DNA from: Usnea hakonensis
Taxonomy: Eukaryota > Ascomycota > Lecanoromycetes > Lecanorales > Parmeliaceae
Assembly: GCA_013423325.1 (NCBI GenBank)
Contig: BLJB01000319.1
Span: forward strand, 1-64,000
Length of the DNA: 64,000 bases
Direction: 5' to 3'
Shown: piece after piece, positions 22,798 to 33,037 of the stretch
How positions within the stretch are numbered: the stretch's first letter is position 1
Layout: every line of letters starts with the position of its first letter
The notes under the pieces: generated by a model
What the model saw: only the letters and a program-made list of their open reading frames with translations
What the model was told of the DNA's origin: nothing
The model's database searches: none
Position numbers and translations under genes: made by a program

Positions 22798-23890
22798 TCA
22801 CTCTTCTGCTTCTTGCAAGAGTCGCTCGTGGGCCCGCATCGCTTTTTTGGTATAGCCGGGCATATCCTTCCATTCCTGATCCAGTCCTGATGGTCCACCA
22901 TCAAAAACCTCCATCGAGAACCAGCCACGGAATCCGGTTTTCAATACAGCCTTTGCAAAATCAACAACAGGAAGGTATCCCCCGTCAAATGGCATAGGTC
23001 TAAGACACAAACTCCACCGCGCCCTCGGTCTCATGCCGTTCTCATCGGGCTTCGGGTTCAAAGGCTCTTTCGGTTTGTATGCATCTGAGATCTGCAGAAT
23101 GTAAATCTTTTCTGCTGGTATTGTAGCGCTCAGGTTCAGTAGACTGTTTTGAAACCTTTCCTGCAATTCTTCCCTTTTCACATCTCCTTCCAGCAGCCCG
23201 GACTTGGTGGTGGGATCGGCCCATTCTCCTCCAGCACTCTGAAACGTATCAAGACACAGGCCGAAGTTGGGACGGTCGACTTTCTGAGCTATTTCCCATA
23301 CATCTTTCCAATCTGGAGCGTGTGTAGACCAGCACCAGTTCTCATATGCAAGACGAAAATTGTGGGGAGCAAGTAAGTCGGCAAGTTCTTTGAGATCCGA
23401 GGTAACGACGTCCCGAGAGACAGGGATGGGAGAATCGGTGGAACCGACCTTCGAAGTCAGTTGTCAGCTACTTCCACAGAGCAGTCATTGGTAATGTTAC
23501 CTGTAGCATGTCTGTTCCCACTGCCTCCATGATCTTGATCCAACCTTTCGCACGCCGGAAAGCGTCCTTCCGCTCCTCTGACTGTGGCTTCCAACCCTCA
23601 AAGTTGGAGAATGGCTGCAGCATCACGATCTTGAGACCCAAATCTTCGCACATGCTCTTCACCTCCGAGCCAGCCTTGCATAACAGTTCAAAGTCTTGCG
23701 GCCCCACATCCTTGCCTAGATTCTTAGACGCGAAGGAGAGGAGATCTGGGAAGCCAAGTTCGATGCCTTGAAAGTCGGCAGCAGCGATTGCCTTCAGCTT
23801 TTCGTCTAATGGGTGATTAGGGGTGCCAACGGATACTGTTGCGTAACAAGAGGGTATTTTCGCAAGGGAATCTTTGGAGAGGGGCGCCAT
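22798..23890 (-). CDS. 3-dehydroshikimate dehydratase-like / sugar phosphate isomerase-epimerase family
   Basis: Exons 23890-23501 and 23448-22798 (intron 52 bp, GTAACA..CGAAG) encode 346 residues with the xylose-isomerase-like TIM-barrel fold (AP endonuclease 2 family). The pattern follows fungal 3-dehydroshikimate dehydratases of the quinate pathway: QGIELGF, MLQPFSNFEG, YENWCWSTHAPDW, FGLCLDTFQSAGG, ILQISDAYK, GGYLPV and WFSMEVFDGG. The acidic metal ligands expected in the fold (E in IELG, E in YENW, D in LDTF, D in ISDA, E in MEVF) are present. No other quinate-cluster genes are near, so the substrate could differ. The chosen ATG has context GACATGGCG; an in-frame ATG at 23968 would add 26 residues. 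Confidence 0.85.
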
Positions 23891-24471
23891 GTCGATGTGC
23901 AGGCTTGCTTTGGCAGCAGGCAGAATATGGGCAGGGCGCAATCGAGAAGGACGTTGGATTAGGTTCAATTGGATATCTTTGAGTCGGGATTCTGGTGATC
24001 ATTGCGTTCTTCGAGTTCCCTACGTGGTACACTCCACCTTCCCCACATCGTCATCGTTCGCGGCGACGTCATGTATGCTCCTCGGTATTATTTGCACGGA
24101 CAAAGGATTTTCCGTCCCGAGTCCGATCATTAGCCTTCAAACTTCAGATGCTTTCAATGATACTCTAGATCCGAAAGAATAAAGACAAAGGAGGGTGGTT
24201 CAATGACGTACGCAATGGCTGTTGGAGTATCATCCACGTTCAATGACACGCAGAAATATCGGATGACGATGTCCCTTCTACCGCCACTACACAGAATTCT
24301 AGAACTCAGCCGGCAGTGGCGACTGGGAACCTATTCTACCTCGATTACTTCATGACGCACACGAAGTAGACTACTGCAACACACCATAAGGTCAACCTCC
24401 CAAAGAATTCTCTACACTCTCTACTCTCCACTCTCCCCTCTCTCGTAACATCCTTATTCCCTATCATCAAC
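23891..24471. other. divergent intergenic promoter region
   Basis: The 580-bp spacer separates the minus-strand dehydratase-like gene from the plus-strand hemerythrin-like gene, so both promoters should lie here. A pyrimidine-rich tract precedes the second gene. Confidence 0.5.
24409..24446 (+). promoter_or_regulatory. pyrimidine-rich core promoter tract
   Basis: An almost pure C/T stretch rich in CTCT ends 26 bases before the hemerythrin-like ATG. CT tracts at this position are common near transcription starts of well-expressed fungal genes; the functional reading is inference. Confidence 0.5.
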
Positions 24472-25183
24472 ATGGCAGCTCTGGAACCAGTCGTAGCGAA
24501 GCTGTCAGGCGACCCCTCTCATGACGAGAACCAGCAAACCATCTCTGAAGCTATTGGTGCCGACCACGGAGCCATAGACGTATACGCTGAAAATATCAAG
24601 ACTGCGAGCACATTGCAAGAGAAGATTGAATGGAGGAATCAATTCACCTGGGCTCTCGCACGCCATGCTGTCAGTGAGGAGCTGACCTTGTACCCAGTCA
24701 TGGAAGACAAACTTGGTCAAAAGGGGAAAGAGCTGGCCGACGTGGACCGAGAGCAGCACATGGCCGTGAGTGCAACCCTTTAGTGTATCTGGTAGGGACT
24801 AATGGCCGTAGGTCAAGAAAGACCTTTACAAACTTCAAGACATGTCTCCCGATAATAAAGACTTCTTCCCACTCCTCGACACCCTTCTGACGGACCTCCA
24901 CGAGCATATCAAGCATGAAAGTCAAGAGGATATGCCTATGCTCGAAGAAACATTGACAAGGGAAGAGAGCAAAAGTCTGGCCAACTATTTTGAGAAAACG
25001 AAGCTCGTTATCCCCACACGGTCTCACCCATCAGCGCCAAACAAACCCTACTTCGAGAATTTTGCAGCGATGTTAGCCGCTCCCATCGATAAATTCATGG
25101 ATCTTTTGAGAGCGTTTCCGGAGGAGGGAAAGCTTGGAGACGTCGCTGGGAGTGAGGCGCCAGCGGTAGTCCAGAAGGGCTAG
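24472..25183 (+). CDS. hemerythrin-like HHE domain protein
   Basis: Exons 24472-24765 and 24812-25183 (intron 46 bp, GTGAGT..CGTAG with an ACTAAT branch site) give 221 residues. The helical HHE cation-binding pattern is clear: ADHGAIDVY near residue 32, RHAVSEELTLYPVME, REQHMAVKKDL across the splice, and HIKHESQEDMPMLEE. These His/Glu positions bind a di-iron centre in the family. There is no signal peptide. Fungal members are small cytosolic proteins linked to oxygen, iron or stress handling, with no fixed assignment. The C-terminal 60 residues form a helical extension after NKPYFENFAAMLAAPIDKFMDLL. Confidence 0.88.
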
Positions 25184-28100
25184 ACAAAGATGGCCTTGGA
25201 ATTTGCGGACTCGACAGTCCACCTATGATGGCTGCTTATGCGAGGAGAAGCTATCGCCTACTTTGAGGCACTAAAAAGGTGCTTTCGTCTTAATGATTCG
25301 ATCTTACTACATATGGCATTGGAAGATTATACTTTTGGGATGCAAACCCATTGATTATGTCCGTCACGTCTACTGTTCCTAAAATTCACGCCGTCGACGT
25401 GCTATTCTACCTTGTTGTGCCACCATTACGTAACGTCCACCCTATGTGGCTTTCCAAGTCTTCGCGAGGTGAAGCTGTTCAGAGATCTGACCGCCCAACC
25501 TTCCGCAACTACCAATGGTACCTGGAGCTCTTCGAGCGGCCCTGGCGGTCTCCCTTACTGACGCTGTTCTTGAGCTAATCGGAGCCCTAGACTTCCTAGT
25601 ACCCGACTTCTGACAAAAATCCTCGCCCTGCTCGTTCTGTCTGGTATATTTAGTCACATATACCGATCGATGACTATATACCCTCCGCCTCTTGTACTCG
25701 TACGCGTTGTGAAGCTAGGAAATGCCATACTCGTGAGACTGGCTCCATCTCGTCAAAGGTCGCCTTCGACGTCCACTTCGAGCAAGTTGATCGAAGACAA
25801 AGCGCTTGCACGAAGCTTGGTTCTCTGTCTTGTTAGCTGCCATCTCGTAATGTTATTGTACATCAGATATTTTCTTTGATCGATTGTTGGTCTCTTTCGA
25901 AAGAACGAGCCCTAGCTCAAGTCCAGAGAGTCTGTGATGGCGTGAATGAAGAATTCTTCAACGGCTTCGTGAGGTATTACTGGAAAGAAAGATCCTTTTC
26001 CATTACCTCACCTTGATTAAATTCCTGGCCGAAGACTTTGAGCAGATCTCCGGGTCTTATCCTTTTTGATCTTTTCCCGGCCTTGCGCCTTGGATAGGCT
26101 TTTTGAAAGACTGGGTTCCATTGATCATATGTATCATCGCCAGCTTCTGACGAGGCCAAATGAGAGCATTTTCGGCTGCGTTGTAACGTGAGTCACCTGA
26201 AGACGTATCTCCATTAGAGAGAAAATGGTTGGTGAATATCAACTCGCGGGGATACCCTCAGAGTTGGAGATGGGAGGCTTTGATATCCTAGCCTTCGGAC
26301 TCGCCCTTTCGCTTCGACTCTCGAAGGTGCTTACCGAATCTGACCTCTGGGATTTCCTGCGAGTTACTGCTAAGAGAATCCGTGCTAAATATGGACGAGG
26401 GTGTCTGAGCATCAATGGCTGCCCGGAGAGTGGACCTGATCATGAACAGAGTGACTTATCTTGACAATCACTTACACTCTCGTCCTAGTAAACGGCCTAA
26501 ATGACTCTCAACCCTTCCGGTACGGATAACGGACCGTTATTATTTTTCTTTCTATCCGATTCTTTTTGCCATCCACTCCCATGAGAAGCCAACCAAATTC
26601 TTTCCCTTTCCCACCCCATCAGTCTTTGGTATCACCTTACTGGGACCAGCTTCGCCGTGATGCCTCATCCAGGGAACAGAGCTCAATCGGTTCCCGTCGG
26701 CGGCCATCATGGCACGATCGAGGGTCGTACATCTATCTAGGGTCTTCCGCTCGGAGCCAGGAGAGCGGCGACAGCACTCCGAATGCGCTTGTGTGACGCG
26801 TATGGAAAAGAGTCGCCGTCAGCGGCGGCAGAGCACGTCACCCTCGACTTTAAGCGTCGGGGTTCTAGAAGGCTCACGCACGGGGCCTGCCGGCTCTGAC
26901 TGTATGTAGAACGCGCAGCCGGGGCACCCCAACGACTACAAACCTTTCCGATACGGACATCGGACCGCTTTTGCGGAAGCAGGAGATGATCGCCTTGTCC
27001 CTCCCATTCAACTGATTTTTACGTGGGAGACGTGAACGTGTGTAAGATTGCGGTCAGCTTCTCGTACAAACACACCAAGGATGCTGTGAGCGCTGCCACC
27101 AGTCGCAGTAGTGAGTAATGAAGGGCCGAGGCAACCAAGGATCATTCTTACTACGCACTCACCTTACCGATCATAGGGCCCAGAAAGGCTATTGATCAAA
27201 AGGTAACGCCGAGACCGATCCTTGCTCAACGCTGTACCCTCTACGGACCATGAATTCGCACGCACAACTGCGTGGTCTCGCCCTGTGTTCCAAGACCAAA
27301 CCTGTATACACTATCTTGCCCCGAAATGCTGGTGGAACACCCGGCCAACCGTACGAAGCGTCGGAACCTGTAGTAGCACATGTCGCGAAAGCTATTGACA
27401 TATGTCGACTGATGCTGTTCCAACCAGATGTTTTGTATGCTTTCCATGAAATTGTTTGGAGGTATCTTGTGCAAACCGAAAAGTGCTGGTGCTTTGAACG
27501 GAATGCTGCAACAAAATCTAATGGTACAAGAAAAGAAAAGGTCACTAATATCTTTATCTCAAAGATAGTGCTTGTGTTCTCTCTAGTATTTGTTGACTAC
27601 ACCTTGAACAACCCGGATAGCCAGCGGTTTCATACTAGACGGCCATGGAACGGAGACTTTGAGCCAAGTCTTCAATCCATTTCGATCAATGGAGAGGTAG
27701 ATGAACCTAAGTTCGCCTTTTGACAGGGGGCCCTGACCAAGCTAAATACGTGTTAGGGAACTGCACATATGTTGGCTGCATTCGAAGACGTAGTAGGTGT
27801 GGTGGGTGGCTGCTGGAGACCGGTGGGGTCCTCTTTGTAAACAGCATGCGCGGAGTTGAAAAGTCTTTTGTCAAAATTAGAGCGCATGCTTGCAGTACCT
27901 TACTTCGAATTAATTTGTCTTTTATCAAACAATAAGCACCACACCCCGAACAAAAAACTCGCTATCCAATCCGCACCCCTGCACCTCTCCATTCATCCCT
28001 CTCTCATGTTCTTCCACCCTTGGCCAACTCCATCGCAGCTTCAATTCTCCCGCCAGACACCACTCCCTCATAATCTTTTTGTGCATAAAGATGAGATTTG

Positions 28101-29335
28101 TGTTTTTGGTGGGGAAGGTGGAAGCTACCAGGGGAAAGATGGAATGATTAGATTTTTCTGGTCCCCTCGTGTCGACTAACGGAGGCTATTTCTGGGGTAC
28201 CTGGGATGAGTGCTTTGTGGATGCGGGCTTGTTTGCTGGTCCGAAGTGGGACGGGAGATGAGTAGGGGTTATATAAGCGATAGAGATCCGCGGTAGGTGT
28301 ATGTATGGCATACGAGTTTTGCGGTAGGTATGAAAGATATGTAAAGAGCCTGCGGGTTCTTGGGATAAGAAGCTGTTTTGTCTCTGGAAGTTCAATTCGA
28401 ACTATCACTGCTCCTCATACCCCGTTCGAATCGGTCCATCTTTCTCAACTCATCATCATGCTTTCCTAAGCCATCATCACTGGTCTGCCTTTCTTAGCAC
28501 TTGCCGATGTTATCCCCGCTCCTCCTCCCACCAGCACCACCACCTCCGCCCCCACAGTACTGACTGGGAATGTACCACACCCACACAGCATGGTGATAAC
28601 CATGCCCTTATCTCTCCTTGTAGTCTTGCAGAAAATCTTTCCTCTCAGGCAGGTTTCTTGGAAGCCTCTTCTGTGTGTCATGTTGATCATCCGCAGATGG
28701 CGTATTTAATGACTCCCCACCTAGCCGCTGATCATTGTTGGGGACCATATGTGCTGCAGCAGCTACTGCTGGACCGCGCGACTCATGTTCATATTGTAGG
28801 CTGATTTGCCAAAATCCGACGGATCTCCTGTTCTCTCTTATCTCTTTCTGAATCTTGGATCTTCGAGAGACCACCGTTTGTCTCTGAACGAGAAGGGCGT
28901 TCAGAGTGCAACCCTGCTTGGGCTTTCGCTCAAAGACACCGTATCATTGGCCTAGTGCGAGTAAGGTAGGGACAAGGAGATAGGTTGATGCATCGTATGT
29001 GATACGCCCTGGGCGACACGTTAAGTCTGCCGAAACAATGATCAGCGATTCGCTTTTGCAAGAAATTCCACTCTTTGTCTTTGCGGACATGCACCCGCCT
29101 ATATATCTGACGGTCCAGTTGTTGTGGTGAAAGTGTAGCCTCATAAAGTAGACTCAGTGGTGGCAGAAAATTAGATGGCGGCGCAACAACAACAGTGACA
29201 AGCTGTTGCCAAGGCGGCAAGGTCACGTGAGCACGCGCTTAAGTTGTCTTGCGCTTCGTTTTATTGCTTGTGTTGTATTCCACTCCTCACGCGCATCACT
29301 CCCTCCTCGCTCACTCATCTACAGCAACAAACATA
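25184..29335. other. long intergenic region
   Basis: About 4.1 kb without a recognisable gene. The longest plus ORF (27250-27723, 157 codons) shows no known domain. Two similar 30-base motifs (CCTTCCGGTACGGA.. at 26511 and CTTTCCGATACGGA.. at 26941) lie 430 bp apart in the same orientation. 28466-28874 carries overlapping short minus ORFs without ATG support. Confidence 0.45.
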
Positions 29336-30643
29336 ATGGCGCATTTTGCTGTTCTCCCCAACGAGCTCATCTGCGAGATCCTAAAATTTATCAAGCCTGA
29401 AGATCTTGAAAATTTTGCCCAAGCATCACGCAATGTCTTTCAGCTAGCTTCCCCATTCCTTAGCGAGCACCGCGCTTTGATACGCACATATCATACGTTG
29501 CGCAATGCTACAAATCCTGATGCCATTGCAGAACTATTGGCTACAGTCATAGCTAATCCTTGCATTGGCTACTACGTGAAGAGAATTGAGCTTGGTCCGC
29601 TGGCGGAGTCACCGGTCGGGGTGCATCAAGAGAACGTGTACCCCGAGGACAGGCTTGAGTTATTCACTACTGCTGCGCTAGACAGCGAGTGCTTAAAGAA
29701 ACCCTCTGAAGAAGACGTCTTGGACGAAAGAGAATTCTGGTCTCACGCTATCCAAGATGGCAACGAAGACATTTTGCTAGCCATTCTCCTGCCGCTTTTG
29801 CCAAATCTGACGGCGTTGTCGATGGAAGCCCGCTCTACACGGATCAAATGGTATGACTCGGCGGTCGAACAAGCAGGTTCTGCTAAAACCCCAACGCTTT
29901 GTAAGCTTACCCATATTCGGCTGAACCCTTGCCGTGAGTACGGATACCATCTCGACCAGATTCAAAAGTTTTGTTCTTTGCCATCTGTGAGGGTAGTCAC
30001 AGTGCCAAGGGCCTTTGGGTTGGAGAGTCGTCTGCACGAATTGTTACCCGACACGAGCTCGAACGTAACTCATATGAAGCTATGGGAAAGTTGCATCGAC
30101 GCGAAACTATTTCACGAATTCCTTCGAGGCTTCCCAAAGCTCCAGTCGTTCACTTATTTATACGATGGTTTTCGTGAGGACTCACATGACTCTTTCATGA
30201 TCAGGAGTAGCCTGCTAGCTACCTGCAAGTCTACGCTACACAGCTTAACTCTGCTCTCCCCCAATTTCCCTGGACAGACCTCATCGTTCATGGGCTCTCT
30301 CAGAGGATTTGAAGCGCTCAAAGAAGTCTACATTGAATGGCATTTCCTCCTTTACGTGACTCGAAATAGGGTTGGACTACAGCTCAACGAAAACTTGCCT
30401 GCATCGCTCGTGTGGCTGAAGATACATGACCGTACGGGCCGCGGAAAGGACCAGTACGAGAGGATCATCAAGAGTGCCCAGTACGCTAAAGAACATCGCC
30501 TGCAGAAATTGAAATGGCTTGTATTCGGAGGTACTCGGGTTAGATGGACGCTTGAAACTATTGATCGAGGCTTGAAGAAGACATGCATAAACATGGGGAT
30601 TACCCTAATATTCTCCCCATACGCTCCAAAGAGTGGGGATTAG
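29336..30643 (+). CDS. F-box protein
   Basis: A single exon encodes 435 residues. The start is the ATG in ATAATGGCGC; the frame is open upstream only from a TTG. The N-terminus (FAVLPNELICEILKFIKPEDLENFAQASRNVF) is a standard fungal F-box. The rest is irregular leucine-rich sequence (LLPLLPNLTALSME, LCKLTHIRLNPC, FPKLQSFTYLYDGF, FEALKEVYIEWHFL), as in the large fungal F-box families of unknown substrate. It should act as a Skp1-linked adaptor of an SCF ubiquitin ligase. A pyrimidine-rich stretch just before the ATG is consistent with a leader. Confidence 0.85.
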   Translation: MAHFAVLPNELICEILKFIKPEDLENFAQASRNVFQLASPFLSEHRALIRTYHTLRNATNPDAIAELLATVIANPCIGYYVKRIELGPLAESPVGVHQENVYPEDRLELFTTAALDSECLKKPSEEDVLDEREFWSHAIQDGNEDILLAILLPLLPNLTALSMEARSTRIKWYDSAVEQAGSAKTPTLCKLTHIRLNPCREYGYHLDQIQKFCSLPSVRVVTVPRAFGLESRLHELLPDTSSNVTHMKLWESCIDAKLFHEFLRGFPKLQSFTYLYDGFREDSHDSFMIRSSLLATCKSTLHSLTLLSPNFPGQTSSFMGSLRGFEALKEVYIEWHFLLYVTRNRVGLQLNENLPASLVWLKIHDRTGRGKDQYERIIKSAQYAKEHRLQKLKWLVFGGTRVRWTLETIDRGLKKTCINMGITLIFSPYAPKSGD

Positions 30644-31178
30644 ATTTGTGTTTATCTCAAGCTTGGGACCGCAAGTCGAACAAAGCATTCTTGACACCGA
30701 AAGAAGTGCATTGGCAGATTACTGCCGAGAAATTTCTCTCAGGATCGAGTATGTACCACTCAACTTCTCACCTCGCCCACGTGCTTGTGACCATATTAAA
30801 GAGATCGGCAGCAAATCCATCATGTGGTCTAGGAGAACCGAGCTGTCATGATGCTTCATCTCAGGACTACGGCTAATTCGAGCCACTGCAATACCAACAA
30901 GAAGCCAAGCGGAATGACTGTCATCGATGGATATTTAGGCAGACGGAAGTACTTGATCCAACCACCGATCCCGCCCCCAAGTCTGCTAGGGCCGTACCCC
31001 GAGGTTATCCCTTTATCACATTCTGCAACTACTCTTAGATACATTAACCCCACTTAGCTCGCCAATATACTAATTAATAGTGACAAACAATTTCGGAATT
31101 CACCTCTGCCTTCCAGCCTTCTGTTTTCAATCATCTTATAAGGGACGAGACTCTACTCTATCCAAATTGTATCACAAG
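30644..31178. other. intergenic, no gene seen
   Basis: A 535-bp spacer that should contain the promoter of the TauD-family gene. No motif stands out. Confidence 0.5.
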
Positions 31179-32513
31179 ATGGCAGGACGAGAGGACAGCG
31201 GACGTTTTCCACCTCCCAAAGTAGGTACAACCCGCCCTCTCGTCTTTACACCATTAATCGAAAGAAAAAGTACCCACAATACCTCCCCAGCTGGACTCCT
31301 GACCACAAGTATCCCCCGCTCGAACCGTTTGATCACTACGACCATGCCAAAGACGCCGATCCAACCTTCCCCAATCTCAAAACAAGTGCCTGCGTCAAGA
31401 ACTTGACACCCACCATAGGCTCCTCCATCACGGGAATCCAACTGAGCAGCCTCACGCCTAAAGCGAAAGATGAAATCGCCCTTCTCGTAGCCAAACGCAA
31501 AGTCGTCGTTTTCCGCTCCCAAGACTTCAAAGACTTGCCAATCGCCTCCATTGTCGATTTCTGCAAGTACTTTGGACCCCTCCTCATTCTTTCCCTTGGT
31601 CCCTACCTTCCAGACCATCCCGAGATCCATATCGCCCACATTGGCTGTGGTGACAACAGATTTCGTGACCTCTACGCATCGCGAACCACTTCCATTGCCT
31701 GGCATATAGATAACAGTGCAAACCCACAGCCATCAGGACTCGTGTTCCTGTACATGCTCGAGTGCCCAGACGCTGGGGGGGACACGATCTTCGTCAACAT
31801 GGCCGAGGCGTACAACAAATTGTCCCAGCCTGTGGCGGAGAGATTACACGGGCTAAAGGCTGAGCATGACGCGAACACGGGCATTACTAGCGTTCACCCC
31901 ATCGTCAGAACGCACGATGTCACGGGAGAGAAATGTCTCTTCGTCAACCCTATGTGTACGTCATTTCTCCCCCTCACCTCTCCTTCCCAAGAGTCATGCT
32001 TACCACACACCCATCCACCTCAGATACGAAACGCATCGTCGGCCTCAAGGAACAAGAAAGCGACGCCCTGCTCAAGTTCCTCTTCGACCACATCACCAAC
32101 TCGCAAGACTGTCAAGTCCGCGTTCAATGGACCGACGACACCGTTGTCATTTTCGATGTCAGTAAAGCAATTTTTTTTCTTCGCGCCCGAAGATCCCTCC
32201 TCCTCCTCCTCCCCCACCTTCCCTCCATTCATCAACTCATAAGCAAGTCAACATCAGCTGACGGACCTGTCCTGTCAAGAACAGAGCCACGGCTCACACG
32301 GCTATCTTCGACTTTGTCGATGTATGTATTCCACTTTCCCTACATACTTCTCTCTCTCTCTCTTCCTCTCTCTCTCTCTTTCTCTGTGCTTTCCTTCCTC
32401 CCGCAAACACCTCTAACACCCAACAGGATCAACGCCGCCACCTAGCCCGCTTGTCCCCCGCAGCGGGAAAACCGGTTGAAACTCCGTTCCATGAGACACA
32501 CGCGGCGACATGA
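31179..32513 (+). CDS. TauD/TfdA-family 2-oxoglutarate dioxygenase (first copy)
   Basis: Five exons: 31179-31220, 31271-31955 (or from 31265), 32024-32157, 32280-32321 and 32427-32513. They give 329 residues (331 with the earlier acceptor). The iron facial triad is visible: H and D in AWHIDNSANPQPSG and the distal H in NRATAHTAIFDFVD. The 2-oxoglutarate-binding Arg follows in DQRRHLARLSP. GGDTIFVNMAEAY and VHPIVRTHDVTGEKCLFVNPMY are also family-typical. Relatives act on taurine, other sulfonates or alkyl sulfates. The motif reads WHID where many relatives have WHSD, so the substrate may differ. Introns 3 and 4 are longer (122 and 105 bp), the last one CT-rich. Confidence 0.88.
32348..32386 (+). 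repeat. CT microsatellite in intron 4
   Basis: A run of TC dinucleotides with a few CCT variants, inside the intron at 32322-32426. Confidence 0.85.
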
Positions 32514-33037
32514 GGAGAGATCGATCATAAGGGCGGGGATCATTCTTTCTAGGATATGGTATGGTGAGAGGTTGTGGGGCTTTGGATCTTTCTTTGGTTT
32601 GGTTTGATGGGGTTTGGAATGGAAAGGAATGGAAAGGAAGGGAAAGGTTGGATAGTGAATGGCTCTTACGTGGTGGATGGATCTGGACGAAAAGTTCTTC
32701 TCTATATATTTAATAGTAGGCAGCTGCGCGTCTGTATTTATTTGCACGGACGGCTCGTGGAATCCCATCTTTTGACGATGATCTGCTCCTTGTTTAAAAT
32801 ACTTGAGAGGAAAAGGTATCTATCATATGTCCTGGAAATAAAATCAATACCAAAAAAAAAAAAAAAGGATGCATCTGTCGACCAAATTACAGTATATCCA
32901 AACTTAGAGTACGCTCAAATTAAATACGCCCTCGCTTCGCTTCAAAGTCGCGTCTGGGGACAACACCATCGTCGCAGGAAGTAGCAAGCCTGTACCGTGC
33001 TCCGCATCTCTTGCTCGCCATCTCCTAGGTCTTTCCC
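32514..33037. other. convergent intergenic region
   Basis: A spacer of 524 bp between convergent genes, probably two 3' UTRs. It has GGAAAGG repeats near 32620 and an A14 run at about 32855. Confidence 0.5.

Noticed and set aside
27189..27723. Opposing ORFs of 118 and 157 codons in the 25-29 kb spacer
   Set aside because: They overlap each other, have no known domain, and lack promoter or splice support; a lineage-specific gene cannot be excluded.
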